In this document: piece after piece, positions 25,753-35,212 of the stretch
Layout: each line of letters begins with the position of its first letter
Numbering within the stretch: the first letter of the stretch is position 1
NCBI RefSeq assembly: GCF_035621475.1
Contig: NZ_CP141799.1
Location: 1,538,501-1,602,500, forward strand
DNA length: 64,000 bases
Origin: Pseudomonas paeninsulae
Lineage (GTDB): Bacteria; Pseudomonadota; Gammaproteobacteria; Pseudomonadales; Pseudomonadaceae
Direction: 5' to 3'
Position numbers and translations under genes: made by a program
The notes under the pieces: generated by a model
What the model was told of the DNA's origin: nothing
The model's database searches: none
The model's input: the letters and a program-made list of their open reading frames with translations, nothing else

Positions 25753-25772
25753 TACTGTATGAAAAAACAGTG
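25753..25772 (+). promoter_or_regulatory. LexA (SOS) box at the intI start
   Basis: TACTGTATGAAAAAACAGTG fits CTGT-N8-ACAG with the flanking TA of the consensus. It overlaps the first candidate ATG (25759), which argues for translation starting at 25786. SOS control of intI by LexA is established for other integrons. Confidence 0.8.
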
Positions 25773-25785
25773 GTCGGGAGTCGGC

Positions 25786-26751
25786 ATGGACAGTTCAACC
25801 TCCAAACCCCGTCTGCGCGAGCAGGTGCGGGTGGTGATGCGGCTGCATCATTACAGTATTCGTACCGAGAAATCCTACTGGTACTGGATTCGTTACTTTA
25901 TCCGCTTCCATCAGTTGCGCCACCCGTTGGAGATGGGGGCGGTGGAGGTCAATGCCTTTCTCAGTTGGCTGGCGGTTGAGCGCAAGGTGGCGGCTGCTAC
26001 GCAGAATCTGGCGCTCAATGCGTTGGTGTTTTTGTATGCGAGGGTGTTGCAGCAGCCATTGGGGCAGGTTGGCGAAGTTGTGCGGGCCAAGCGGTCTACG
26101 CGTATCCCCACGGTGCTGACCCATGCCGAGGCCACCGAGATTCTTGCCTTGCTCAGGCAGCCCTATCAGTTGCTGGCTTCGCTGATGTACGGAGCCGGGC
26201 TCCGGGTGGTCGAGGCGGCCCGCCTACGGATGAAGGATCTTGACTTCGACAGGCAGGTGATCACCATTCATGACGGTAAAGGTGGCAAAGACCGGACAAC
26301 CTTATTGCCCGCCACACTGATCAGCAGTTTGCTTGAGCGCAAGCAACGTATCTTCAACGCCTGGAAAAGCCATGAGCCTTTCTATCAAGCGCCGGTCAGC
26401 CTACCGTTTGCGCTGCGCCGCAAGTATCCGAACGCACCGCGCTCGTTCGAGTGGCAATGGCTGTTTCCTTCCACCAGCCTGTGCCCGGACGAGGATGGCC
26501 AGATCGTGCGCCATCACATTCACGTCAGCTCCATCCAGAAAGCGGTCAAGCAGGCGCTGCATCGCTCTTGCGTGCACAAGCCCGCCAGCTGTCATACCTT
26601 CAGGCACACCTTTGCCACTGAGTTGCTCAGGCGCGGCAGCGACATTCGTACCGTGCAGACGCTGCTGGGACATGCGGATGTGCGGACCACGCAGATCTAT
26701 ACGCATGTGCTGGGCCAGGGTTTTGCCGGGGTGCAGAGCCCTTTGGGCTAG
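25786..26751 (+). CDS. intI: Integron integrase (tyrosine recombinase)
   Basis: 321 aa from ATG 25786 (GGGAG five bases upstream); a 330-aa form would start at 25759 inside the LexA box. The core-binding domain starts [22 protein letters not shown]. The integron-specific extra helix is present ([16 protein letters not shown]), as are catalytic R (GAGLRVVEA), HxxR ([12 protein letters not shown]), H ([10 protein letters not shown]) and Tyr (TQIYTHV). All are intact, so the enzyme is probably active. It recombines attI with folded single-stranded attC sites. Divergent from the cassettes, as is normal. Confidence 0.96.
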   Translation: MDSSTSKPRLREQVRVVMRLHHYSIRTEKSYWYWIRYFIRFHQLRHPLEMGAVEVNAFLSWLAVERKVAAATQNLALNALVFLYARVLQQPLGQVGEVVRAKRSTRIPTVLTHAEATEILALLRQPYQLLASLMYGAGLRVVEAARLRMKDLDFDRQVITIHDGKGGKDRTTLLPATLISSLLERKQRIFNAWKSHEPFYQAPVSLPFALRRKYPNAPRSFEWQWLFPSTSLCPDEDGQIVRHHIHVSSIQKAVKQALHRSCVHKPASCHTFRHTFATELLRRGSDIRTVQTLLGHADVRTTQIYTHVLGQGFAGVQSPLG

Positions 26752-27049
26752 CGGTGATACAGGCAGGCTACCGCCGTCCTCTGCGCGCAACGGGGCTGGC
26801 GACTGAATGGCAAGAAAGACAGGGAGCGACGGCGATCCATGCCGGATAGGCGGGGTTGGCTGACAGTCCCTTGGTGTGGCCGAGCATAGTGCAGTGTGCC
26901 ACCCGAGCCAAGCCAAGGCGCTGCGACCTGGTAACGCACATCTATATGCGTGGCGGGGCGTGCTGGCGCGTTTTGCGCTGCTCTTCCTGCTCTTCCTGCA
27001 GTTGCGCCGGCACCTGGCGATAAAGCCCAGTGAGTCGTGTTACCTGCTG

Positions 27050-27223
27050 CTACCCGCGGCACCTCGACACTACAACCTGACAGCGCTGACTGGCTTCGCC
27101 GAGCAGCACCAGGCGGGTATCGCCGCAGCGGTCGAACAGATCGGCGAAGGCGCTGCTGTGCACATCCGGCAGGTCGGTCGCCTGCGCGGACGAACGCTTG
27201 ACTATTTCGACTGGGGATCCCAT
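27050..27223 (-). pseudogene. Remnant of an erythromycin-esterase-like gene
   Basis: The minus frame from ATG 27223 reads through DLPDVHSSAFADLFDRC and TRLVLLGEAS, the start of the erythromycin esterase-like/hydrolase domain (normally LLGEATHG). It then departs into unrelated sequence and stops at 27050. The rest of the family's ~400 residues are missing. The remainder of 26752-27550 contains only short, unconvincing ORFs. The decay next to intI suggests deletion when the integron region was rearranged. Confidence 0.55.
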
Positions 27224-27550
27224 GACGCACCTCAGTTAACCAATCGATCACTCATCAGCGTAGTGCGGCAAGGTCAACTGACTCCGGCGCGGCGACGAAC
27301 ACATGCGGTTGCTGCCCGACACATTGGCAACCGTCTGCCGGTCAAGGGGAACTCACGCTAGGCCGGAGCTGTCGGACCGACTGAATTGTGCTGGTCCCGC
27401 GGGGGGTGGCGACTCCAGGGCTCTGACCTCTATAGGGGGCCATTGTCGATATGGGGTGACGTCTGGCCGAAAATGGTGTTTGGCGACACCTGGCTTCTCC
27501 CGGGGCTTTTCTTTATTGTGGCGGCCCGCCAAAAAGCTCGAGTAATCAAT

Positions 27551-27799
27551 ATGTTGGAAAATAGCCTAAGTCAGTTGGAACAACTGGTCAGTGACCTTGT
27601 GCAGGCGAACAAGGCGCTGCAGAGCGCAAATGCGCAAATGAGCAGCGAACTGGCGCAAATCAAGGATGAAAACGAGACCCTGCAGTTGAGCGCGATTGAG
27701 CAGGAAGAACTGCACAGCGCCACTATCGTGCGGATCCAGGCCCTGGTCGAACTGGCCACCGGCAGCAGCACTGTCAAGGCGAGCCCGGCTAACGTATGA
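27551..27799 (+). CDS. ZapB-like coiled-coil protein (TIGR02449-type)
   Basis: 82 aa, almost wholly coiled coil: LSQLEQLVSDLVQANKALQ, ELAQIKDENETLQ, then a short tail. This is the small protein that precedes zapA in Pseudomonas. It is probably a cell-division accessory acting with ZapA at the Z ring (inference from gene order). The start MLENSL at 27551 was chosen as the first Met of the coiled coil. It overlaps zapA by four bases. Confidence 0.8.
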   Translation: MLENSLSQLEQLVSDLVQANKALQSANAQMSSELAQIKDENETLQLSAIEQEELHSATIVRIQALVELATGSSTVKASPANV

Positions 27800-28098
27800 G
27801 TGGTGACGATGTAACGATCCAGGTCATTTCAGTCCTGGGCAATGACTACAGCATCAAGGTGCCTGTCGGCCAAGAAGCGGATTTAGCCGCGTCGGCGCTG
27901 CTGCTCAAGCGCCTGCTGGCGGAGACCAAGGCCCAGTCGGCGACCCTGACCGGCGAGCGCCTGCTGGTGCTCACGGCGTTGAAGTTGTGTGCGCAGCAGG
28001 TCGAGCTGGAGCAGCGCCATCGGCAAAACATCGAGCGTATCGAGGGCGCAGTCAGCGCCAGAGTTGCCGATATCGCCGGTTTGATCAAGCAGGCTTGA
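27796..28098 (+). CDS. zapA: Cell division protein ZapA
   Basis: 100 aa. N-terminal VTIQVISVLGNDYSIKVPVGQE is the ZapA beta-strand head. It is followed by LLLKRLLAETK and LTGERLLVLTALKLCAQQ, and a C-terminal coiled coil. ZapA bundles FtsZ filaments. ATG 27796 overlaps the preceding stop (ATGA style), so the pair is co-translated. The expected 6S RNA downstream in other pseudomonads was not recognised here. Confidence 0.88.
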   Translation: MSGDDVTIQVISVLGNDYSIKVPVGQEADLAASALLLKRLLAETKAQSATLTGERLLVLTALKLCAQQVELEQRHRQNIERIEGAVSARVADIAGLIKQA

Positions 28099-28151
28099 GC
28101 TCCAGGCTCATGTGCGAATCAGCCGGCGCTAATCCACGCAGAGATGTAGCT

Positions 28152-28186
28152 CAATCCGGGGCATCGGCAGTGGCTATCAGCACTGC
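28152..28186. repeat. REP-like hairpin
   Basis: CAATCCGGGG at 28152 pairs with CCCCGGATTG ending at 28186, with an inner GGCAGTG/CACTGCC stem. A second hairpin (TCATGGGTTG / CAACCCATGA) lies at 28225-28259. Both sit between convergent zapA and the LysE gene and could terminate transcription from either side. Confidence 0.6.
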
Positions 28187-28385
28187 CCCCGGATTGCATC
28201 CAGGCTTCGAGCGCTGGGTAGACCTCATGGGTTGTATTGCTACTACATGCAACCCATGAATTCTTCGGGATTGGACAATACGTGCACCGAAAAAATGCTT
28301 TTGGCACAAGTAGTTGCAATGCAATCCAGATCAGCGGCTGATTTCAACGCCGCATAGCCAAGCGCAGTAGTGTGTCAACGAGCGG

Positions 28386-28997
28386 TTAGCGCGCCATCGG
28401 CAAAGCCGCGCCCATCAGCGCGAACAGGCCACCACAGCAGCGGTTGAAGCCTTTGCCGCTGCGCTCCAACCAGGGGCGGATGCGGTGGGCGGCGCGGGCC
28501 AGCAGGTATTCGACGAGGCCTTCCACCACGGCGAAGGTCAATGCCATCACGGCAAATTGCAGCCAGAGGTCGCCTTGTGGGTCGAGGAACTGCGGCAAAA
28601 AGGCGCCGAAGAACAGGATCACCTTGGGGTTGGACAGTGCCGACAGCAGGCCCTGGCGAAACAGCGCACGGCCCGGTTTTGCGACGGCCAGGACAGGGGC
28701 GCTGAGGTGCAGCGGCGGGGCGCGCCAGAGCTGGATGCCGAGCCAGATCAGGTAGCCGCCGCCGATCCATTTGAGGATGTTAAGGGCGTTGGCCGAGGCT
28801 TGCAGCAGAGCGCCGATGCCGAACATCGACAGGGCCATCAGTACGGCGAAACCAATCACCCCGCCCGCCACGGTCCACAGGGTTTTGCGGTGGCCATAGA
28901 GGGCGCCGTGGGTCAATGCCAGCAGGCCATTGGGACCGGGTGTCAGCGATAGGCCGATGACGGCGGCGAGATAAAGTAACCAGCTGTGCAGGGCCAT
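28386..28997 (-). CDS. LysE/RhtB-family amino-acid exporter
   Basis: 203 aa with about six helices. The family's N-terminal signature LSLTPGPNGLLALTHGALYG is present, then GGGYLIWLGIQLWR and LSNPKVILFFGAFLPQF. It exports amino acids or their analogues across the inner membrane; substrate not predictable. Single gene, minus strand. Confidence 0.9.
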   Translation of the reverse strand: MALHSWLLYLAAVIGLSLTPGPNGLLALTHGALYGHRKTLWTVAGGVIGFAVLMALSMFGIGALLQASANALNILKWIGGGYLIWLGIQLWRAPPLHLSAPVLAVAKPGRALFRQGLLSALSNPKVILFFGAFLPQFLDPQGDLWLQFAVMALTFAVVEGLVEYLLARAAHRIRPWLERSGKGFNRCCGGLFALMGAALPMAR

Positions 28998-29084
28998 ATG
29001 GGTTTCCGGGGGAGAGGAGGGCGTTTGTTGCGCTCGTGTTGGCGGATGCTCTTTTATGTAGGGGTATCGGTCAAGCGGCTGTGC

Positions 29085-30692
29085 TCAGGACGCCGCTTCG
29101 AAGCTGTCGGCGCGGGCCATTTGCCACATCCGTTGGTAGAACTCACCTTCGATCTGCTCGTCGAGCAACTCGCCAGGTTGGAGGTAGACGTGTTGCTGGG
29201 AGAACAGTTTGATCTCGCTGGCGGAAATGCGTCGCACCAGGTGGCGGGCGTCCAGTTGCGCCGGGTGCTCGAGACCTGCGGCGGCGAGCATCTCCGCCAG
29301 CGCCTTGAGGGTGTTGCGGTGGAAGTTGCACACCCGTTGGGCCTTGTCCTCGGGCACCAGGGCGCGTTGACGCAGCGGGTCCTGGGTGGCGACGCCGGTT
29401 GGGCATTTGTTGGTGTGACAGCTGCGACTCTGGATGCAGCCGATGGCGAACATGAAGCCGCGCGCCGAGTTGGCCCAGTCGGCGCCGATGGCCAGCACGC
29501 AGGCGATGTCGAAGGCGCTGACGATCTTGCCGCTGGCGCCGAGCTTGATCTGTTCGCGCAGGCCGCAACCGACCAGGGTGTTGTGCACGAACAGCAGGCC
29601 TTCGCGCATGGGTACGCCAATATGGTCGGTGAATTCCAGCGGCGCGGCGCCGGTGCCGCCTTCCTTGCCGTCGACGACGATGAAGTCCGGCAGGATGCCG
29701 GTCTCCAGCATGGCCTTGGCGATGCCCATGAATTCCCAGGGGTGACCGAGACACAGCTTGAAGCCGACCGGCTTGCCGCCGGACAGCTCGCGTAACTGGG
29801 CGATGAACTGCAACAGTTCGGTCGGCGTGGAGAAAGCGCTATGCCGTGACGGCGATACACAGTCTTCGCCCATCGGCACGCCACGGGTCGTGGAGATCTC
29901 AGCGGTGACCTTGTGCTTCGGCAATATGCCGCCGTGACCGGGTTTGGCGCCTTGGCTCAGCTTGATCTCGATCATCCGTACTTGTGGCAGTTGCGCCTGG
30001 ACGGCGAAGCGCTGCGGGTCGAACCGGCCATCGCTGGTACGGCAACCGAAGTAGCCACTGCCTAGTTCCCAGATCAGGTCGCCGTCATGCTCGCGGTGAT
30101 AGGCGCTGATGCTGCCCTCGCCGGTGTCGTGGGCGAAGTTGCCGAGTTTCGCGCCCTTGTTCAGGGCGCGAATGGCGTTGGCACTCAGCGAGCCGAAACT
30201 CATCGCCGAGATATTCAATAGCGAGGCCGAGTAGGGCTGAGTGCATTGCGCTCCACCGATGACCACGCGAAAACTCTCAGGATCGCTCAACGGTGCCGGG
30301 CGCATGGAGTGGCTGATGAACTCGAAACCGTTCTGGTAGACGTCCAGCAGGGTGCCGAAAGGTTTGTCGGCGCCCTCATTCTTGGCCCGGGCATAGACCA
30401 GAGTGCGCTGCGCGCGGGAGAACGGCAGTCGCTCGCCGTCGGCTTCCAGCAGGTACTGGCGAATTTCCGGGCGGATGCCTTCGACCAGGTAGCGGATGTT
30501 GCCAAGGATCGGGTAATTGCGCCGCACCGCCTGACGCGTCTGCAGCAGGTCGCTGATGCCGATCAGGCTGAGCACGGCGCTAATCAGGGTCAAGGGCCAC
30601 AGCCATTCGTGCTGCAGGAACGCCAGGCTAACCAGGGTGAAGAGCACGCAGAAAGCGAAGAAGGCGTAACGGCTGAGCAGCGACAAGGTCAT
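29085..30692 (-). CDS. FMN-binding glutamate-synthase-family protein
   Basis: 535 aa. Two N-terminal helices (residues ~6-45) precede a glutamate synthase large-subunit-like TIM barrel: NISAMSFGSLSANAIRAL, KPGHGGILPKHKV, VDGKEGGTGAAPLEF and the Cys cluster CIQSRSCHTNKCPTG for an Fe-S centre. Such stand-alone membrane-anchored proteins lack the amidotransferase domain, so they do not make glutamate from glutamine by themselves. The start MTLSLLSR was chosen over a longer frame because the helix begins there. Confidence 0.88.
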   Translation of the reverse strand: MTLSLLSRYAFFAFCVLFTLVSLAFLQHEWLWPLTLISAVLSLIGISDLLQTRQAVRRNYPILGNIRYLVEGIRPEIRQYLLEADGERLPFSRAQRTLVYARAKNEGADKPFGTLLDVYQNGFEFISHSMRPAPLSDPESFRVVIGGAQCTQPYSASLLNISAMSFGSLSANAIRALNKGAKLGNFAHDTGEGSISAYHREHDGDLIWELGSGYFGCRTSDGRFDPQRFAVQAQLPQVRMIEIKLSQGAKPGHGGILPKHKVTAEISTTRGVPMGEDCVSPSRHSAFSTPTELLQFIAQLRELSGGKPVGFKLCLGHPWEFMGIAKAMLETGILPDFIVVDGKEGGTGAAPLEFTDHIGVPMREGLLFVHNTLVGCGLREQIKLGASGKIVSAFDIACVLAIGADWANSARGFMFAIGCIQSRSCHTNKCPTGVATQDPLRQRALVPEDKAQRVCNFHRNTLKALAEMLAAAGLEHPAQLDARHLVRRISASEIKLFSQQHVYLQPGELLDEQIEGEFYQRMWQMARADSFEAAS

Positions 30693-30842
30693 GCGGGTTC
30701 CAAATGGCAAGGTTGGGCGAGGCGTTAATGTAGACGGCCGTGCGCATGTTCGTCGATGACGTCTGGCCATCGTCTGATCGCATATTACTGGAGCGGGCAA
30801 CCGGGCGTACTCACTCCGGGGCGTAGGCCGAAAGAAACAAAC

Positions 30843-33515
30843 TCAGGCCTCGGTCAGCGGCAGGGTGAAATAGAAGGTGCTGCCTTCGCCCAGCACACTG
30901 CTATAGCCAATTTTGCCGTTCATCCGCTCCACCAGGGTCTTGCAGATGCTCAGGCCGAGTCCGGTGCCGCCTTTGCGGCGACTGTCTGAACCATCGGCCT
31001 GGGCGAATTTCTGGAAGATGCGTTCACGGAACTCCTCGGCGATGCCGGACCCCTGGTCGTGCACCTGGACCCTGACTTCACTCGCGATGATCTCGGCGGA
31101 TATCCGCACCTGGTTTCGTGGTTCGGAGAATTTCACCGCATTGGATATCAGGTTGCTCAACACCTGTTGCAGACGCAGGCTGTCGATTGCAACCGGTACC
31201 TGCTCCGGCAGTGCCTGGTCATCCAGGCTGAGATGCACCTCGAAACTGTCGGCGTAGCCCTGGTTGTGCAGCAGCGCTTCATGCAACAAGGGCCGCAGGT
31301 CGGTGCGGCTGAGCTGGATGCTGGTTTGACTGTATTCGAGTTTCTCGATATCCAGAATGTCGTTGACCAGGTTGACCAGACGTTCCGAATTGCTTTGCGC
31401 GATGCAGACCAGCTCGCGCACCTTCTCCGGCAGCTCGCCCACAGCACCCGCCGCCAACAGGCCTAACGAGCCCTTGATCGAGGTGAGCGGGGTGCGTAAC
31501 TCGTGGCTGACGGTGGCAATGAATTCACTCTTCAGGCGTTCGACCTGCTTACGCGCACTGATGTCACGGGCCATGCAGATATAGCGCTGACGGCCCGGCA
31601 GCTCATAACGGCTCAGGCTGATCTCAAGTTCCAACTGCACACCATCGGCGTTAGTCGCAGTGACCTCCAGTGGCTTGCCAAGCATGCCCTGCAATCCTTC
31701 CTCGGAGCGCAGCTGCAACGCTGGGATCAGGCTGGCTATCTGGCGCCCGAGCAGCTCACTAGAGGCATAGCCGAACAGGCGGCTGCTGGCCGGGTTGGCG
31801 CGTTCGATCAGGCCGTGTTGATCGAATATGAGAATGCCTTCGGCGGCATTTTCCAGGATGGCACTCAGCTCCAGGGTGCGTTGCTGGACCTGATGGCGAA
31901 TCTGATCGGCGCGACCGGTGATGGTCAGCAGATAGCCGCCGAGCAGGCTGCATAACAACAGGCCGCCGGCCAGCACCGCCCAAGGCTGCAGGCCATGGTT
32001 GCGTTGCATGAATGCCTCGGTTGGCGAGATCGACAGCTGCAGCATTCGCCCGGCCACTTGAAATGATTCCTGCCAGACCAACCCTGCCGCATAGGACGGC
32101 AGCGCAGCGCTGGTTTGGCCATACAGGGGCTGCGGCGTGGCGTCGGTGATATCGAGCAACTGCAACTGGAAGCTGTCCGCCGGGTAGGCCTGGAGGGCAT
32201 TTTCAATAAGGTCGGCCATCCGGATAACCGCCACCGCATAGCCGCGTATCTCACGTTTACGCTCGCCGGTGCTGAGGGGCGGATCGCCCTTGTAGACCGG
32301 GTACACCAAGAGCACGCCGGGTTGCGGCGCCTCGTTGTCCGGGATGAGGGTGATCGGCGCCGTCATCATCGCCCTGGCGCTATCGCGAGCCTTGTTCAAG
32401 GCTTGACGTCTGTGCCGCTTGGATTGCACGTCGAAACCCAGTGCCTTGGCGTTTGCCGCAAAGGGCTCGACAAAGGTGACCGGTGTATAGGTCTCTCGCT
32501 GTGCGGCGAGAACCAGCTCGCCAGAGTCGTTGTGTTCGCGAATGCGGAACCCGGGAAAGCCTTCGGCAACCATCTGCGCCTCATAACGCGTACGCTGGTC
32601 TGCGCTGATCACAGGGTCCCAACTGACAGCGGTGATGCCCGGATAGGTACTCGGCAGGTTAGCCACGAAACGGGCAAAGTCTTTTCGAGACACCTGATTC
32701 GACGCTGAAAATAAACGCTCTATGGACTGCGCCGCCTTGCCGTAGAGCTCGAAGCGGAACTGTAGGGTAGCGGTCATCATCTTGGCTTGTTCGTGAAAGC
32801 GCAGGCGCAGATTGTCCTGCTCGGCCTCGCTGGCACGGATGAAGATCACAACCATAATGGTGCAGCTGATCAGCAGCGGCAGGCCCACGCTGCCAGCGCG
32901 GCTGCGCCAGAGGGCGCGGGGCTGGGCGAAGAGGATGAACATCAGCGGGGTGGCGATCAGCACGCCAATGCTGTCGCCGACCCACCAGGTCCACCAGCTG
33001 AAGGGCAATTGCGCGGCCGTGATGACCTGGCTCAGGTACAGCACGCCAGCGCCGCCGCTGGCGCTGATCAGACAGGCGAGCGGCCCGCCAATAAAGAGCA
33101 GGAGGAAAATGCTTCGCTCATCGGTGAGCGAAGTGGGGAAACCGACGAAATGACGTATCAGCCAGCTGCCGATCAGGCTCTGCAGAGAGGTGCCGAGCGC
33201 GATGCCCATGGCGATCGGCAGGCCCGCGAGGCTCAGTTGCTCGAAGCTGATAAAGCCGATGCTGAGGTTCAGCAAGGTCGAGCCGAGAAACACCCCGGCG
33301 AGCATCGGGTAGCCCCAGATCAGTACGGCGGCCAGGGCGATCCCCACTGGCGGAAAGATGGCACTGGCGAACCCGGGCGGAATGGCCAGCATCAGCGCCA
33401 GATGACCTGCTCCGGCATAGGCCAGAGCGAGCAGCAGTATTTTTACAGGCAGTGGCACTGCGGCAAAGGGTGCAGTCTGCATAGACTGAAAGACTCCGTT
33501 GAACGGGTTGTTCAA
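30843..33515 (-). CDS. MASE1-CHASE-PAS sensor histidine kinase
   Basis: 890 aa. Residues ~20-225 form the multi-helix MASE1 sensor (PPGFASAIFPPVGIALA). A CHASE domain follows (~235-440; YPGITAVSWDPVI, GFRIREHNDSGE) bounded by helices, then a PAS (~550-660; GILIFDQHGLIERANPA). Next come HisKA with FIATVSHELRTPLTSIKGS (phospho-His) and HATPase with N box, GSGIAEEFRERIFQKF and GTGLGLSICKTLVE. There is no receiver domain, and no response regulator gene is adjacent, so the partner is elsewhere. The ligand of the CHASE domain is unknown. Confidence 0.9.
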   Translation of the reverse strand: MNNPFNGVFQSMQTAPFAAVPLPVKILLLALAYAGAGHLALMLAIPPGFASAIFPPVGIALAAVLIWGYPMLAGVFLGSTLLNLSIGFISFEQLSLAGLPIAMGIALGTSLQSLIGSWLIRHFVGFPTSLTDERSIFLLLFIGGPLACLISASGGAGVLYLSQVITAAQLPFSWWTWWVGDSIGVLIATPLMFILFAQPRALWRSRAGSVGLPLLISCTIMVVIFIRASEAEQDNLRLRFHEQAKMMTATLQFRFELYGKAAQSIERLFSASNQVSRKDFARFVANLPSTYPGITAVSWDPVISADQRTRYEAQMVAEGFPGFRIREHNDSGELVLAAQRETYTPVTFVEPFAANAKALGFDVQSKRHRRQALNKARDSARAMMTAPITLIPDNEAPQPGVLLVYPVYKGDPPLSTGERKREIRGYAVAVIRMADLIENALQAYPADSFQLQLLDITDATPQPLYGQTSAALPSYAAGLVWQESFQVAGRMLQLSISPTEAFMQRNHGLQPWAVLAGGLLLCSLLGGYLLTITGRADQIRHQVQQRTLELSAILENAAEGILIFDQHGLIERANPASSRLFGYASSELLGRQIASLIPALQLRSEEGLQGMLGKPLEVTATNADGVQLELEISLSRYELPGRQRYICMARDISARKQVERLKSEFIATVSHELRTPLTSIKGSLGLLAAGAVGELPEKVRELVCIAQSNSERLVNLVNDILDIEKLEYSQTSIQLSRTDLRPLLHEALLHNQGYADSFEVHLSLDDQALPEQVPVAIDSLRLQQVLSNLISNAVKFSEPRNQVRISAEIIASEVRVQVHDQGSGIAEEFRERIFQKFAQADGSDSRRKGGTGLGLSICKTLVERMNGKIGYSSVLGEGSTFYFTLPLTEA

Positions 33516-34084
33516 CTCATGTGGCGTTTATTGCAGAGTCAGGCTCCGCTCTTATTCAAGCAGGGCAGCAGTAATCGGCGGCAGCGAACGGGTGCTATCG
33601 GGCGAAATATACGTGCATGCTGGCAATCAAAAACTGGTGAGGGAGGGAGAGTCTTCTGGTCGGTGGATGCGTCACTGCACGGCTCGAAAGTTAGTGGAAG
33701 ATAACTCACACCACACGCCAGTCAACTGCAGGGCGGCCTTTTTAGGGTCTGATAGGCGCTTTATCCAGGCGTCCACTCGCAAGATCCCCCGCTTCGGCAC
33801 TGCGGGGTACCGGGCAGACTCGCATGCTTATGTAGTGGCGCTGCAATGTCGTATCCGGGCGGCAGCCGGCTAAGCGGAGCACTGAACAGGCTCGCACGCA
33901 CGCACGCACGCACTGACTGACGTGCGGACGAGTCTCGGCCGGTTGTGGCACACTCTGCGCTTTGCAACGACTGTGCTATTACTCGGTGATAACGCCCTGT
34001 TGGCACTCATATAATTCTGTCTGTGGCCCGCCGGCCAGGGGCTTACGCTGAAATGGCCGCGATGCGCGGCACATAACGAGAGGA
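33516..34084. other. Intergenic region between divergent genes
   Basis: There is no credible gene in this ~570 bp. It holds a short tandem CACG run (33894-33910) and, at its right end, AGAGGA before the FabH-like start. Promoters for both divergent genes are expected here but not resolved. Confidence 0.5.
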
Positions 34085-35212
34085 ATGACCGTGCACAACG
34101 TCGTGATCAGTGGTACCGGCCTGTACACACCGGCGAACAGCATTTCCAACGACGAGCTGGTGGAGTCCTTCAATGCTTTCGTCCAGCAGTTCAATGCGGA
34201 CAACGCAGCGGCGATCGCCAAGGGTGAGGTCGAGGCGCTGGTCGAATCGAGCAGCGCCTTTATCGAGCGGGCCTCGGGGATCAAGAGCCGCTTTGTCGTC
34301 GACAAGGACGGCATCCTCGATCCTAAACGCATGACTCCTCGTATCGCCGAGCGTAGCAACGAGCAGTGGGGCATCCTCTGCGAGATGGCTATCGGCGCCG
34401 CCCAGGAAGCACTGGCCCGTGCGGGCAAGACCGCAGCGGATATCGACGGGGTGATAGTCGCCTGCTCGCATCTGCAGCGCGCCTATCCGGCAGTGGCCAT
34501 CGAAGTACAGGCGGCGCTGGGGATTCAGGGTTTCGGCTACGACATGAACGTGGCCTGCTCCTCGGCCACCTTTGGCCTGCAGGCCGCGACCAACGCCGTG
34601 CAGCTCGGCCAGGCGCGGGCGATCCTGATGGTCAACCCGGAAATCTGCACCGGTCACCTGAACTTCCGCGACCGCGACAGCCACTTCATCTTCGGCGATG
34701 CCTGCACCGCGGTGATCGTCGAACGGGCCGACCTGGCTAGCTCGGCGCACCAGTTCGACATCGTCAGCACCAAGCTGATCACCCAGTTCAGCAACAATAT
34801 TCGCAACAACTTCGGCTTCCTCAACCGTGCAGCGCAAGAGGGTGTTGGCGCGTCGGACAAGCTGTTCGTCCAGGAAGGCCGCAAGGTGTTCAAGGAAGTC
34901 TGCCCAATGGTCGCCGAGCTGATTGCCAGCCATCTGGCGGAAAATCAGTTGAATGTCAGCGACATCAAGCGCTTCTGGCTGCACCAGGCCAACCTCAACA
35001 TGAACCTGCTGATTGCCCGCAAGCTGCTCGGGCGCGATGCCGAGCCGGGCGAGGCGCCGGTGATCCTCGACAGCTATGCCAACACCAGCTCGGCCGGTTC
35101 GGTGATCGCCCTGCACAAGCATCAGGACGATCTGCCGAGCGGTGCACTGGGTGTGCTCAGCTCGTTCGGCGCCGGTTACTCGATTGGCAGCGTGATTCTG
35201 CGTAAGCGTTAA
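34085..35212 (+). CDS. FabH-like beta-ketoacyl-ACP synthase III
   Basis: 375 aa. Thiolase-fold condensing enzyme with Cys in MNVACSSATFG, His in FWLHQANLN and Asn in SYANTSSAGS, the C-H-N triad of KAS III. It resembles P. aeruginosa PA3286 (FabH2), which channels beta-oxidation intermediates into fatty acid synthesis; this link is from memory of that locus and not proven here. ATG 34085 has GAGAGGA upstream. The stop TAA overlaps the ATG of the sigma factor gene (TAATG), giving an operon of at least three genes. Confidence 0.88.
   Translation: MTVHNVVISGTGLYTPANSISNDELVESFNAFVQQFNADNAAAIAKGEVEALVESSSAFIERASGIKSRFVVDKDGILDPKRMTPRIAERSNEQWGILCEMAIGAAQEALARAGKTAADIDGVIVACSHLQRAYPAVAIEVQAALGIQGFGYDMNVACSSATFGLQAATNAVQLGQARAILMVNPEICTGHLNFRDRDSHFIFGDACTAVIVERADLASSAHQFDIVSTKLITQFSNNIRNNFGFLNRAAQEGVGASDKLFVQEGRKVFKEVCPMVAELIASHLAENQLNVSDIKRFWLHQANLNMNLLIARKLLGRDAEPGEAPVILDSYANTSSAGSVIALHKHQDDLPSGALGVLSSFGAGYSIGSVILRKR

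Larger units (their letters stand above)
6332..26751. mobile_element. Chromosomal integron: intI, attI and about 18 cassettes
   Basis: A tyrosine recombinase of the integron class sits at the right end and a leftward string of attC-delimited cassettes follows. Cassette genes are on the minus strand, pointing away from intI, as in canonical integrons. In nearly every cassette the 7-base core at its start and the one at its attC are exact complements, which confirms the boundaries. Six IS elements (three identical IS4-family, one each IS30, IS3, IS5) add almost 9 kb. The flanks are DUF808 (left) and zapBA (right). The size and housekeeping flanks indicate a sedentary chromosomal integron, not a class 1-type mobile one. 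Confidence 0.93.

Noticed and set aside
26748..27251. 167-codon minus-strand ORF next to intI
   Set aside because: Arg/Ala-rich out-of-frame reading; another frame of the same strand holds the esterase-like remnant instead.
28099..28385. 6S RNA gene (ssrS) expected after zapA
   Set aside because: I could not recognise the conserved 6S bulge or closing stems; only two short hairpins are visible.
33894..33912. CACG tandem repeat as a functional site
   Set aside because: Only about four units, no matching feature; probably a slippage tract.
34043..35122. Long minus-strand ORF across the FabH-like gene
   Set aside because: The plus strand encodes an enzyme with a full catalytic triad; the reverse frame lacks motifs.
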